Below are positions 32,197-41,803 of a DNA stretch of 64,000 nucleotides, piece by piece (the first letter of the stretch is position 1; each line of letters begins with the position of its first letter). The position numbers were made by a program, and so were the translations under genes. The DNA lies in contig NZ_QZCF01000002.1 in NCBI RefSeq assembly GCF_003591485.1, positions 1 through 64,000 of the forward strand. Reading direction: 5' to 3'. The notes beneath the pieces are model-generated. The model ran no database searches. It was not told the origin of the DNA and worked only from the letters and a program-made list of their open reading frames with translations. Origin of the DNA: Paenibacillus sp. 1011MAR3C5. Lineage in GTDB: Bacteria; Bacillota; Bacilli; Paenibacillales; Paenibacillaceae.

Positions 32197-35100
32197 GTGT
32201 TGAGAAGAATAGTAATGATTTGCTTCATTGGTATTGTATCTATTTCATTAATTCCACTATCGATATATATGGATAACGTCAATCGGGCTGACGGCCCGAA
32301 GGTTCGTGAAGGCATAATGGATTTAACCGGCTGGAACTATGAAGACAACGGCAGAATCAAACTGGATGGCGATTGGGAGTTTTATTGGAATCGTCTGCTG
32401 ACGGCAGCGGACTTCCAGTCAGCCGAATCGGAGCTGACGGCGGATCGCCTCTATATGAGTGTGCCGTCCACATGGAACGGTACTGACTATCAAGGCAGCC
32501 CGCTGCCTGCATATGGCTCTGCTACCTATCGGGCTGTGCTGCGGAATGTGCCTGAAGCCGGAATCTATGCGCTTAAGAAGACGAACATCCGGTTCTCAAG
32601 CGAAATCTATGTGAACGGGCAGCGTCTGTTGGAAGACGGTGCCACGGCAAGCAAGCAAGCGGATTATAAGCCGGGCAACGTACCGAAGTTTGGTCTATTT
32701 GCAGCAGAGCAAGGAGAAATTGAAATTATCGTTCACATCTCCAACTATGATTATATTAATGGAGGCATTCCGCTCTCGATTTACTTCGGCGAACAGACGG
32801 CAATGGTCGGGCATGAAGAGAAGACGCTTATGCGGGAGTTCAGCATTGTTGCCATATTAGGCACGCTTGCGCTCATCTATCTCATTTGCTTTTTCGCTGC
32901 GTTTATCTTCCAACGACGGGATTATTCCCTGCTGGCCTTTGCATTTATTTGCTTGTTGTTCGCCATCTACCATGGCTTGATCGGCGAGAGGTCGCTCCTG
33001 CAATTTTTGCCGGACATGCCGTTTCAGGTGCTGTACAAATGGAAGGATATTATATCTACCGCATGCTTTATCATACTGGCTGGCATCTTCTATCAACTGC
33101 AGAAAAGCATCGCTTCCTTGAAGCTTACACAAGTGATTACGGCTGTTTTGGGCTGTTTTATCGTCTTGATTGTGATTTTGCCTATCCATTCATATACGAC
33201 AATTCAGATCTATATCGTCATCATCTATGAATTTATGCTGATCTGGATGCTGGTCAAGGTGGCGGGACTGTACATCAGAAGCGAACCAAGAGAACGGCTC
33301 AAGTCGTTGCTGTGGTACATCGCGATATTGACGATTAATCTCTATTCATTGGACATTATATTGCAAGCCGTTTCCTGGAAGGAGGGTCTGTGGCTTGGCC
33401 AGTTCTATGTCGTATTTTTTAATCTCATCATAATCGGTCTCATTGTCCTTCGTTTCTTCGAGGCTTATCACACAATCAACGCGATGAAAAATCAATTGGT
33501 ACAGCTGGATAAAATCAAGGATGACTTCCTGTCCGATACCTCTCATGAGCTGAAGACGCCGCTGAATGCAATTGTGAGCATTACCGATACGCTGCTCAAA
33601 GGGGCGGAGGGGCCAATGAACGAGGGACAAGCCCGCAATCTCGCTATCGTAATGGGCAGTGGCCGCAGATTAACCTTGATGGTTAACGAGCTGCTTGATT
33701 ATTCCAAGCTGAAGCATGGGGATATCGTGCTGTACCGAAGCCCCCTTGATCTGGGGGCGGCTGTAGATTCGGTCATCCGCATTCACTCCTTTCTGCTTGC
33801 CGGCAAAACGATTGCGCTTCTCAATCGGGTGGATCATGAGATGGCGCTTGTCTATGCGGACGGCAACCGGCTTCAGCAAATTCTTCATAACCTGATCGGC
33901 AACGCCATTAAATTCACGAATCAGGGCTATGTAGAAATTAGCGCAGCCGTCAACGGAAACAAGGCTGAGATTCAGGTGCGCGACTCCGGGATTGGCATTG
34001 CCGAGCATATGCAGAGCAGAATCTTCCAGGCATTCGAGCAAGCCATCGATACGGCGCCTTCTCCTGAAGCGGGAACGGGTCTTGGATTAAGCATTACGAA
34101 GAAGCTGGTCGAATTGCATGACGGGACGATTGGGGTCGAATCGGCTCCGGGGCAAGGTTCTGTGTTCACGTTCACCTTGCCTCTGGCCGCTGCCAGATCG
34201 GTCAGAAGCCAGTCGGAGGCAAGGGCTGCAGTAGCGATTACAGCGATCCGCCAGCCGGATTATCCGCTTTATGTGAAAGGGGAAATTGACGAGACCATTC
34301 TCGTGGTTGACGATGATTTCGCTAATCTGCAATCTATGATTAATCTCTTGAAGCTGGAAGGTTACTCCTTCGTAGTTGTGAATCGAGGGGGAATGGCGCT
34401 TCAGGAAATCTCGAAGCGGGACTTCTTCCTGGTGCTGCTCGATATCTCCATGCCGGATATGACGGGATACGAGGTGCTTCAGCGAATCAGGGAACGATTC
34501 TCCATCTTCGAGCTGCCGGTCTTAATGCTTACGGCGAAGAACAGGGTAAGTGAAATGAAGGTGTCGATGGATAACGGCGCCAATGATTTTGTCGGCAAAC
34601 CATTCGAAGCGGAGGAACTGATGGCGCGCGTGAGAAGCTTGACCCGATTGAAGGCGTCGATGATAAATGCCAAGGATGCGGAAATGGCCTTCCTGCGCTC
34701 CCAGATCAAACCTCATTTTCTATACAACGCCTTGAATGCTATTGCTGAGCTATGCGTGGACGAGCCTGAGCGGGCGGAGCAGCTGACGCTTCATCTCTCG
34801 CAATATTTGCGAAGCAGCTTCGACTTTAAGCATTTAGATTCATTAACGACGCTGGATAGCGAGCTGAAGCTGGTTGAGGCTTATGTTCATATCGAGCAGG
34901 CTCGATTCGGCGACAGGCTGCAGGTGGTCTATGAGGTGAATGCCCATACGATGATTCTCATTCCGCCGCTGATCCTACAGCCTTTGGTGGAGAACGCGAT
35001 ACGTCATGGGCTAATGTCCAATCTGGCGGGAGGCAAGGTTGTGATTACGATTACCGAAGTGAACGGAACAGTCAGGTTCCAAGTAGAGGACGACGGATGC

Positions 35101-35322
35101 GGGATGAGTGAGCAAAAGCTTGAGGAGACACTAAGGGCGGACGGAGAACGTAGAGGCGTCGGATTGTGGAACATCGACAGGCGCATCAAGTTAATATATG
35201 GACAGCGCATTGAAATCAGCAGCCGGGAAGGAGCCGGAACGACGGTTGCGTTCCAAATTCCGGCTCAGCTGCGGAGGCAGATCGGAGAGATGAGGCATGC
35301 TGAGAGCGATTATTGTAGATGA
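32197..35322 (+). CDS. Hybrid sensor protein: 7TM-DISM, histidine kinase, receiver and LytS-type kinase
   Basis: 1041 residues. After a signal-anchor helix comes an extracytoplasmic sugar-binding-like domain (DLTGWNYEDNGRIKLDGDWEFYW) and seven membrane segments (about 215-420). A HisKA with His450 in SDTSHELKTPLNAIV and HATPase (GLGLSITKKLVELH) follows, then a receiver with Asp749 in VLLDISMPDMTGYE. A second kinase module of the LytS type carries His840 in SQIKPHFLYNALNAI and its own HATPase (LVENAIRHGL, GVGLWNIDRRI). Two kinase chemistries in one chain imply an internal relay. GTG 32197 has AAAGGGG 9 bases upstream; the frame is open to 32101 without a ribosome site. Overlaps the regulator gene by 26 bases. 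Confidence 0.87.
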   Translation: MLRRIVMICFIGIVSISLIPLSIYMDNVNRADGPKVREGIMDLTGWNYEDNGRIKLDGDWEFYWNRLLTAADFQSAESELTADRLYMSVPSTWNGTDYQGSPLPAYGSATYRAVLRNVPEAGIYALKKTNIRFSSEIYVNGQRLLEDGATASKQADYKPGNVPKFGLFAAEQGEIEIIVHISNYDYINGGIPLSIYFGEQTAMVGHEEKTLMREFSIVAILGTLALIYLICFFAAFIFQRRDYSLLAFAFICLLFAIYHGLIGERSLLQFLPDMPFQVLYKWKDIISTACFIILAGIFYQLQKSIASLKLTQVITAVLGCFIVLIVILPIHSYTTIQIYIVIIYEFMLIWMLVKVAGLYIRSEPRERLKSLLWYIAILTINLYSLDIILQAVSWKEGLWLGQFYVVFFNLIIIGLIVLRFFEAYHTINAMKNQLVQLDKIKDDFLSDTSHELKTPLNAIVSITDTLLKGAEGPMNEGQARNLAIVMGSGRRLTLMVNELLDYSKLKHGDIVLYRSPLDLGAAVDSVIRIHSFLLAGKTIALLNRVDHEMALVYADGNRLQQILHNLIGNAIKFTNQGYVEISAAVNGNKAEIQVRDSGIGIAEHMQSRIFQAFEQAIDTAPSPEAGTGLGLSITKKLVELHDGTIGVESAPGQGSVFTFTLPLAAARSVRSQSEARAAVAITAIRQPDYPLYVKGEIDETILVVDDDFANLQSMINLLKLEGYSFVVVNRGGMALQEISKRDFFLVLLDISMPDMTGYEVLQRIRERFSIFELPVLMLTAKNRVSEMKVSMDNGANDFVGKPFEAEELMARVRSLTRLKASMINAKDAEMAFLRSQIKPHFLYNALNAIAELCVDEPERAEQLTLHLSQYLRSSFDFKHLDSLTTLDSELKLVEAYVHIEQARFGDRLQVVYEVNAHTMILIPPLILQPLVENAIRHGLMSNLAGGKVVITITEVNGTVRFQVEDDGCGMSEQKLEETLRADGERRGVGLWNIDRRIKLIYGQRIEISSREGAGTTVAFQIPAQLRRQIGEMRHAESDYCR

Positions 35323-36403
35323 CGAGCCGTTGTCGGTAAAACGGTTAAACCGAATATTATCGGAGAGCGGAACGGTTGATGTGAACGGTACATTTCTGAG
35401 CCCGCTGGATGCTTGCGAATTCGCCGGAGAGCATCCGCTGGATATCGCCTTTTTGGATATATCGATGCCTGAGATTGACGGCATGTCCTTATCCGAAAAA
35501 CTGAGGGAGCTTCATCCGGCCATGCATATCGTATTTGTGACCGGCTACGATGAATATGCCGTTCAAGCCTTTGAGTTGAACGCACTTGATTATGTGATGA
35601 AGCCAGTAACCGCTGAGCGTGTAGCGCGTACGCTGGATCGTATCCAGAGCAGGCCTGTCGCGGCGTTCCCCGAACCGCTCTTTGCGGTCCGTGTATTCGA
35701 CGGCTTACGATTGTTCCGCCAGGATGAAGAGCGAATATTGCTAAAGCTAAGAAGCCCCAAAACAGAAGAACTGCTTGCCTTTCTCATTTATAGAGGGAAA
35801 GTGAGCCGCGAAGAAATTATCGATACGTTGTGGAGCGGGCTTGAGCCGGAGAAAGCTCATAAAAATCTCAATTCGACCTTGTATTATATACGCAAGGCCA
35901 TTAGCGAAGCCCGGCTGGACAATCTGATAAAAACCTATCGCAAAGAAATCTGGATTGAAGAGAAGCATATGACATGCGACTTATACAGGTTTAACCGTCT
36001 GGTCAAGCAAATCAGGCAGAGCCAAGAGGCAAGTGTGCTCCGGTTGATCGAGCAGGCGGAGGAGTTGTATACAGGGCCATTCTTGAACGGCAAAGGATAC
36101 GAGTGGGCCGACGCTTACGGCAGGCAGCTTGAACGCGAGTTCATTCAATTATTGGAGTTGGCGGGGAAAATTCATCTGGAGCGCGAGGAGCGGAAACCGG
36201 CTTTGCATTATTTTGAGGCCATTCTGAAGCTTGATCCGCTGCGGGAGGATATTAGCCTTGAGGCAGTCAGACTGTATATCGCGATCGGAAGAATGAACGA
36301 GGCGATTCGCTATTATCATGATTTGGAGCAGCTGCTCCAGCAGGAACTGGGAACGCAGCCTGATCCCCGTATTGAAGAGGCGATCCGTATCGCAACCCGA
36401 TGA
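35297..36403 (+). CDS. Response regulator with winged helix and BTAD domain
   Basis: 368 residues. Receiver domain with phospho-acceptor Asp54 in IAFLDISMPEIDGM and the YVMKPV lysine; an OmpR-like winged helix (about residues 140-230, KTEELLAFLIYRGKVSREEIIDTLW); then a bacterial transcriptional activator domain of TPR-like helices (about 235-365, ALHYFEAILKLDPLREDISLEAV). This SARP-like layout is common in Paenibacillus. It overlaps the hybrid kinase gene and is its evident partner. Targets are unknown. GGAGAGATGAGG precedes the ATG. Confidence 0.87.
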   Translation: MLRAIIVDDEPLSVKRLNRILSESGTVDVNGTFLSPLDACEFAGEHPLDIAFLDISMPEIDGMSLSEKLRELHPAMHIVFVTGYDEYAVQAFELNALDYVMKPVTAERVARTLDRIQSRPVAAFPEPLFAVRVFDGLRLFRQDEERILLKLRSPKTEELLAFLIYRGKVSREEIIDTLWSGLEPEKAHKNLNSTLYYIRKAISEARLDNLIKTYRKEIWIEEKHMTCDLYRFNRLVKQIRQSQEASVLRLIEQAEELYTGPFLNGKGYEWADAYGRQLEREFIQLLELAGKIHLEREERKPALHYFEAILKLDPLREDISLEAVRLYIAIGRMNEAIRYYHDLEQLLQQELGTQPDPRIEEAIRIATR

Positions 36404-36416
36404 TCGCTCCTGGATA

Positions 36417-36463
36417 AAAAAAAGACTCCAAAGTCGCTAACGCAGCGGTTTTGGAGTCTTTTT
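36417..36463. terminator. Bidirectional terminator between convergent genes
   Basis: AAAGACTCCAAA and TTTGGAGTCTTT form the stem, with A-rich sequence on one side and T-rich on the other, serving both converging genes. Confidence 0.8.
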
Positions 36464-36474
36464 GCAGTGGGCAC

Positions 36475-37929
36475 CTATTGGCTCAGCACACGCTCTTTGC
36501 GTCTGCTAACGAGGACGATAGCGGCGAATAGCAGCAGCACCGCACCGGTGAAGAGGAAGCCCTGGCTTTCGTCGAAGGGCAGCCAGCCCAGCAGCGAGGA
36601 TCCGGCAACCACGCCAAGCGAGAAGAAGGCGTAGAAGTAGCCATATGCCTTGCCCCGCAGTTCGGCTGGCGTCGCCCGAATGAGCATCGTGTTGATTGAC
36701 GGGAACAGGAAGGCGAAGCCGACCCCGTATAATCCAAGAACGGAGTAGAGCGCCCAGGTTGTGTCGGATTGGCTGATCAGCAGCTGGCTTAAACCCATTA
36801 GCCCGATGCCAAGCGCCATCGTAATGGAAGGAGCGACACGGTCGAATATGCGGTTCGTCGGGAGGACGAAGATGAGAACTGCAATGATGCCGAAGGCGCT
36901 CATCAAGGTGCCGCTCAATCTGGAATCATAGCCTAGCGACTGGACGTGGAGCGGCAGCAAGTAAGCAATGACGCCCTGCGAGAACATCAGAAAGAAGGCG
37001 CCTCCGTATGCCTTCATCACAGCCATATTAAGGAACGAGCCAGCTGCGGCGGACTCGTCCTTATCTTTCTTCACGATCTTGTACTTGCTGAGGAAGATGG
37101 CCGACAAGACGGCAAGAGCCAGTCCCAACACCGCGACGCATGTGAATACGAACGGAACGGATGTCTTGCTCGCCATAATGCCGCTGAAGGCAGGACCGAT
37201 AATCGCGGCAAGTCCCACGAACGTGCCTGTAAAAGCAACCTTCTTCCCTTGCTCATTCTGCACTGTTGTGTTCGCGGAGAACGTGAAGGCGGCTGGTACA
37301 ATCAAGCCCGCAACAAAGCCGTGAATAATGCGAACGACGATTAGCCAGGCTGGCTGCTCAACAAAGTGATACAGCAGCAAGGCGCCGCTCGACAAGACGA
37401 GGCCGGCCATCAATAGCTTGAATGGTCCGATCTTGTCGGTCATGATGCCGGAGAGTATATTGCCAAGCGTATTGGATAGTGAATAGAGGCCAATGACAAA
37501 TCCGACGATAAACGAGCTGGCGCCGATGGAAGCGGCGAAGGTGCTCATGACCGGGAGCTGCGCAAATAAATCGAAGAAGGAAAAGAAGACGATGCTGTAT
37601 ACGAGCAGAGCGTAATTGAACGGCTTAACCGAATATTTCGCCTGCGCCTTCTTTAGCTGCCAGTCCAGTACAAAGTTGCCGAAAGGAACAAATGCAACAA
37701 GCAAGGCTGCGGCTGACCACAACAGATTCCATCTGACCCTCAGAGCGGCGTAGAGGATCGCCAGCGCGTAGAGGCTGAATATCCCCCCGTGAATGCTGCC
37801 AACAAGGGTGACGACTTTCTCGAATCCCCATATATATTTGAGCGGCATAGCGATGCCAAGCAAGACTAGTAGCGACAGTCCGTCGAATAGTCCGGTAATG
37901 CGCAATAGACGTATTGGGTGTGCTTTCAC
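36475..37929 (-). CDS. DUF3817-MFS fusion transporter
   Basis: 484 residues. Residues 1-95 are a DUF3817 domain (RLLRITGLFDGLSLLVLLGIAMPLKYI, GSIHGGIFSLYALAILYAA), normally a free-standing three-helix membrane protein. Residues 105-480 are a twelve-helix MFS permease with GIMTDKIGPFKLLMAG in loop 2-3 and RATPAELRGKAYGYFYAFFSLG later. Ordinary MFS proteins of this class are about 390 residues, so the extra 95 account for the length. Substrate unknown; drug-type efflux is plausible. Confidence 0.82.
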   Translation of the reverse strand: MKAHPIRLLRITGLFDGLSLLVLLGIAMPLKYIWGFEKVVTLVGSIHGGIFSLYALAILYAALRVRWNLLWSAAALLVAFVPFGNFVLDWQLKKAQAKYSVKPFNYALLVYSIVFFSFFDLFAQLPVMSTFAASIGASSFIVGFVIGLYSLSNTLGNILSGIMTDKIGPFKLLMAGLVLSSGALLLYHFVEQPAWLIVVRIIHGFVAGLIVPAAFTFSANTTVQNEQGKKVAFTGTFVGLAAIIGPAFSGIMASKTSVPFVFTCVAVLGLALAVLSAIFLSKYKIVKKDKDESAAAGSFLNMAVMKAYGGAFFLMFSQGVIAYLLPLHVQSLGYDSRLSGTLMSAFGIIAVLIFVLPTNRIFDRVAPSITMALGIGLMGLSQLLISQSDTTWALYSVLGLYGVGFAFLFPSINTMLIRATPAELRGKAYGYFYAFFSLGVVAGSSLLGWLPFDESQGFLFTGAVLLLFAAIVLVSRRKERVLSQ

Positions 37930-38187
37930 TTCAGTAGGCTCCTATTTCATGATGTGTATTTATTTATTGCTGACTCTATTCTATCACTTTATGACAGAAG
38001 GTTTGCATGGAAAGATGAACAAATCGGTAGAATTGACAGCATGGCGGACAGGACCAGCCAAATCATACCACTGCATGGCCGTTCTGGTTGTTTTACAATG
38101 GACAAATGCAACTCCTGAATTTTTTTTAAAATCGATCGAACATTTTGCCCATCTCAATTGTGTTAATAGTAAAGGGGGGACAGCAGC

Positions 38188-38685
38188 ATGGAGGATGCCT
38201 TGCAGCGTACGGGCAAGGATATCACTCAAATCTACAATTGTCATGCAGATACGATATACAAGGTCTGTTTCATGATGTTAAAAAATGTGGTTGATGCGGA
38301 GGAAGCAACACAGACCGTCTTCTTAAAGCTAATGAGATCCGACCAGACATTCCAAGACACCGAGCATGAGAAGGCTTGGCTTATTGTGACTGCCCGCAAT
38401 CATTGCAAAAATATGCTTAAACATTGGTGGAGACGGCTGCGCGTCACACTGGAAGAAAGCGATCAGAAGCAGTTATCCGAGGAAATCAGGCACGACGATC
38501 TGTTAGATGAAGTGCTATCCCTTCCTGAGAAATACCGTTTGCCGATCTACTTGCATTATTATGAGGGATACAGCACGAAGGAAATAGCAGATATGCTCTC
38601 TATAAAAGAACCGACCATTCGCACGCGGCTACATACGGGCAGGAAACTACTGAAGCTGTCGATAGGTGGTGAGCGATATGAATGA
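38188..38685 (+). CDS. ECF RNA polymerase sigma factor
   Basis: 165 residues: sigma2 region (IYNCHADTIYKVCFMMLKNVVDAEEATQTVFLKLM) and sigma4 region (LPEKYRLPIYLHYYEGYSTKEIADMLSIKEPTIRTRLHTGRKLL). A compact SigV/SigW-size factor without extension. AAAGGGGGG precedes the ATG. The next gene overlaps it by 8 bases and encodes a membrane protein with a cytoplasmic N-terminus, its probable anti-sigma factor. A secreted stalk-domain protein follows. Confidence 0.88.
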   Translation: MEDALQRTGKDITQIYNCHADTIYKVCFMMLKNVVDAEEATQTVFLKLMRSDQTFQDTEHEKAWLIVTARNHCKNMLKHWWRRLRVTLEESDQKQLSEEIRHDDLLDEVLSLPEKYRLPIYLHYYEGYSTKEIADMLSIKEPTIRTRLHTGRKLLKLSIGGERYE

Positions 38686-39640
38686 GAAGGAATTAATCGC
38701 CCGCATGTCGAGGCTAGGCCCGACTAAGCTGCAGAAGAAGCGAATGCTAAGCCGTATCCTGGGCCAGAAGGCGCGACGGAAGCCTCCTTTGAGGCGTAGC
38801 GTCAAAATCGCCATTCCTGCCATAGGCTGCGCGGTACTGTCGCTGGCGCTTTTCTTCCCGGTCTTCTTCAAGGCTGACCCGGCTATTCCGTCGCTTACAG
38901 CGCTTCAGCAAGTCCAGCCATCGCCATTTACCGTTACTCCGCGTCATATGCCGCTGTCGGTATCACTCGGTCCGCTGAAGATGATGAACTATAACGGGCA
39001 TCGTTATACGTTTCTGAATGACGGGGCTCCATACGATCTGGCGGATCGGATGCCAGGGGTGGAGGAGAAGCTTGGATTATTGCAGTACGATCTGAAGTCC
39101 GATATGGAGAACGGCGGCAAGGACGGGTATGCCGGGCTGGATTATGCGACGACCTATCTGCTTGGAGGCTCGATCTATCGGCTTCCGGGATATGACCCTG
39201 CTTTTCGGCTGGCTGTGGAGCATGAGGGCCGCTATTATATTGCCCAGTTGTCCGGCAGAACGGATAACAGCATCATCCCGGCCGTTGAATATGCGGAAGC
39301 AGCGGAGCTGGCACGACTGACCCAAGAAGTCGACATCATGAATCACATCGGCAGCGTTCAGCTGCATACGCTTGACCGGAAGAAGGACGTTCGGAAGTGG
39401 ATTGAGATGTTTAGCCAAAGCGAAGCGGCGGTTAATAGAGATAGAGAAGCTGATGAACAATGGGCCAAAGCCCAGTCCGAAGGAAAATCCTATCTGGCAA
39501 AGCTTCGCTTGAAGGACGGCACGGCGATTGACATCTTTGTTATACCGGAACTGGGAATGGCCTCTCTTGGCGACAATCGCTATATTTTGCCGGAAGCGTT
39601 CAGGGAAGCTTACGCCGATTTATTCCATAGCCCAACATGA
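38678..39640 (+). CDS. Probable membrane anti-sigma factor
   Basis: 320 residues. Residues 1-45 are cytoplasmic and basic (RMSRLGPTKLQKKRMLSRILGQ), one membrane segment at about 48-66 (IAIPAIGCAVLSLALFFPVFF) is followed by about 250 external residues with no family I recognise. Size, topology and overlap with the ECF gene match sigma-regulator pairs, though no ZAS zinc motif is visible. ATG 38678 has AGGTGGTG 6 bases upstream; GTG 38666 is a less likely start. Confidence 0.65.
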   Translation: MNEKELIARMSRLGPTKLQKKRMLSRILGQKARRKPPLRRSVKIAIPAIGCAVLSLALFFPVFFKADPAIPSLTALQQVQPSPFTVTPRHMPLSVSLGPLKMMNYNGHRYTFLNDGAPYDLADRMPGVEEKLGLLQYDLKSDMENGGKDGYAGLDYATTYLLGGSIYRLPGYDPAFRLAVEHEGRYYIAQLSGRTDNSIIPAVEYAEAAELARLTQEVDIMNHIGSVQLHTLDRKKDVRKWIEMFSQSEAAVNRDREADEQWAKAQSEGKSYLAKLRLKDGTAIDIFVIPELGMASLGDNRYILPEAFREAYADLFHSPT

Positions 39641-39654
39641 AAGGGAGAATGACG

Positions 39655-40689
39655 ATGAAGAGATACGTGAAACATACCATTTGTGCATTGACAGCAGTAG
39701 CTTGCTTGACAGGAGGAGCTTCGGCATTTGCAAGCGAAGCGCCGCAGCAGATCGTACCGATCAGCGCGCCTATTGTGCCGATCAGCGCACCGGCATATGA
39801 GATCATGCAGCAGAAGTGGCTGGATTCGATGGTGGTCTACGGTACGGCTACGCTTATGGAAGACGGCCGCATCATGCTGGAGAACAATAATGAGAATGCG
39901 CAGTTTGAGCAAATCATCCTGAACGTCAGCGAGGATACGCTGATCCTGGACGCAGTGAGCGGCCTGCCGAAATCGGTGAAGGATATTCGCGAGAACGAGA
40001 TCATTTACGCTTACGTTGGACCGGCTATGACGATGAGCCTGCCGCCGATGACGAAGGCGGAGGTTCTGCTCACGTCGATTCCGGCTGACTTTGCCGTACC
40101 GACTTATGAAGAGATCGACAGCGTGAAGCAAGAGGAGAACGGCAACGTTATCGTGCATACGAACCGGGATGCGACGTATACGGTAACGGATGACACAGAG
40201 CTGTTCCCTTATCTGACGAAAAACATCGTAACCAAGCATAATCTGAAGCCGGGCACGAAGCTGCTGGTATGGAAGCAGATCGTACAAGGCGAAGCGGTTG
40301 AGGAAGCTGCGGAATCAACCAAAATGATGGTATTCCCATACTCCTATAACGGCTATGTGCAAGCGGGTCTGGAGAACTTGCTCGTGAATGGCGAAGCGCT
40401 TGAACTTGCGGAAGGCGAGCAGCCATATGTGGCTAACGGCCGTCTGATGCTGCCATTCCGCCAAGTGGTCGAGGCGCTCGGCTATACGATCGAATGGAAT
40501 GCGGAGACGAGCAGCATCAAGGTGCTTAGAGGCGATCAGGAGCAATATAGCTTTGCTGCCCGCGCTACTGAGGTAGCCAAAGGAGAAGATACGCATACGC
40601 TGATCGAAGCTGCGGCGTTGAAAAACGGCGTGACGTTTATGACGGCGGACGACCTGCTGCTGCTTAGCGGCGCGAAGCTGGCGGAGTAG
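39655..40689 (+). CDS. Secreted protein with copper-amine-oxidase-like stalk domain
   Basis: 344 residues. Signal peptide with cleavage after SAFA. An unusual direct repeat VPISAPIVPISAPA follows at about residues 33-46, then a beta-rich region and a C-terminal Cu_amine_oxidN1 stalk domain (NGRLMLPFRQVVEALGYTIEWNAETSSIKVLRG). Such stalk domains are frequent on Paenibacillus surface proteins and are not enzymes. Third gene of the ECF operon, so a likely effector or target of the stress response. ATG 39655 is 7 bases after AAAGGGAG. Confidence 0.8.
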   Translation: MKRYVKHTICALTAVACLTGGASAFASEAPQQIVPISAPIVPISAPAYEIMQQKWLDSMVVYGTATLMEDGRIMLENNNENAQFEQIILNVSEDTLILDAVSGLPKSVKDIRENEIIYAYVGPAMTMSLPPMTKAEVLLTSIPADFAVPTYEEIDSVKQEENGNVIVHTNRDATYTVTDDTELFPYLTKNIVTKHNLKPGTKLLVWKQIVQGEAVEEAAESTKMMVFPYSYNGYVQAGLENLLVNGEALELAEGEQPYVANGRLMLPFRQVVEALGYTIEWNAETSSIKVLRGDQEQYSFAARATEVAKGEDTHTLIEAAALKNGVTFMTADDLLLLSGAKLAE

Positions 40690-40725
40690 TTTTGCCCTCG
40701 TGTTGAACCTATAGCGTGAAAGCAA

Positions 40726-40771
40726 GAAGCTGTCTTGGAGCCCCGTCGGGCTTCCAGGACAGCTTCTTTGT
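40726..40771 (+). terminator. Intrinsic terminator of the ECF operon
   Basis: GAAGCTGTCTTGGA pairs with TCCAGGACAGCTTC (one mismatch) around a GC-rich loop, followed by TTTG. Confidence 0.75.
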
Positions 40772-40803
40772 TATGCCGCTACGTCAGCGTGTTTCTTCCA
40801 GCA

Positions 40804-41688
40804 TTATTTGCTGAAGAAGTCGATTAACCACTTGGCTAACTGACTATGGGCACCGCTAATATAGCGCTCCGAGCCGTAGATGAGCTCCAGATGGCGCATC
40901 GGCGCATGATCCGATATCGGTATGGCGACAATGTCCGCCCTCATGGATGCCTGCTTGAGCAAGCTTCCGGGTTGAATGGTAGCGCCGACTCCCGCTCGCA
41001 CCAACTGCAGAAGCGAGATGGCCGTACTGGTTTCCATTACGGTCGATAGTCGGAAGCCGCCTTGCTCGCGGCATACTTTCTCGACAATATCGCGGCCGAT
41101 GAATCCTTGCGGATACATCACAAGCGATAGATGCTCCAATTCGCGCAGCTTAATGGAAGCTCTGCCGGCAAGCTCGCTTGAGGAATGAACGAGCAGATGG
41201 TAAGGCTCCGATCGAAGCGGAATCTGTACCAGCCGGGAGTCTCTTGGGCTTCTCAGCGCGATGCCAATGTCTACCCGGTTGCTCAGCACTTCCTCTAGAA
41301 TGTGGATGGTCGAGAAGGCTTGCAGCTGAACATCGGGATATTCGGAATTGAAGTGGATAAAGAGCGGTACCAGTTGGAAATCTAAATCCGACGGCAATAC
41401 GCCTAGCCGCACCGTGCCTCGCGCGGAAGACATCAGCTCGCGTATTGCGATCTTGGCATCCTGTTCCGCCAGAAGCATGCGTCCGCCGTGAACGTGCAGA
41501 AGCTTGCCGGCTTCGGTCGCCACGACCTGCTTGCCGATACGATCGAATAGCGGCATGCCGAGCTCTGCCTCCAGCACACGAATCTGCTGACTTAAGGTGG
41601 GCTGAGAAATGCCCAGCGATTCTGCCGCCTTCGTAAAGTGAAGATGCTCGTAAACGGCCATAAAATATTGGATGTGCCGAGTGTCCAT
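40804..41688 (-). CDS. LysR-family transcriptional regulator
   Basis: 294 residues. N-terminal winged HTH (MDTRHIQYFMAVYEHLHFTKAAESLGISQPTLSQQIRVLEAELG) and a periplasmic-binding-like effector domain of the CynR/CbbR type. It is divergent from the transporter gene at 41804, with a 115-base AT-rich spacer containing TATTTTACTATTATAATAATAG-like repeats in which T-N11-A half-sites are plausible. LysR proteins usually activate their divergent neighbour in response to its substrate. Confidence 0.9.
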   Translation of the reverse strand: MDTRHIQYFMAVYEHLHFTKAAESLGISQPTLSQQIRVLEAELGMPLFDRIGKQVVATEAGKLLHVHGGRMLLAEQDAKIAIRELMSSARGTVRLGVLPSDLDFQLVPLFIHFNSEYPDVQLQAFSTIHILEEVLSNRVDIGIALRSPRDSRLVQIPLRSEPYHLLVHSSSELAGRASIKLRELEHLSLVMYPQGFIGRDIVEKVCREQGGFRLSTVMETSTAISLLQLVRAGVGATIQPGSLLKQASMRADIVAIPISDHAPMRHLELIYGSERYISGAHSQLAKWLIDFFSK

Positions 41689-41803
41689 AGCTTCTCCTTA
41701 ATTGATAGTATTTTACTATTATAATAATAGAAATTATAGGATTGATCAATGGATGTGGAGTCTCTATACTTTGTGTACACAGATATAGAGGGAGTGACCA
41801 CAT

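Noticed and set aside
39775..39800. Short direct repeat in the stalk-protein gene as a possible CRISPR or mobile repeat
   Set aside because: It is an in-frame coding repeat (VPISAP) within one secreted protein; no arrays of repeats with spacers occur anywhere in the window.
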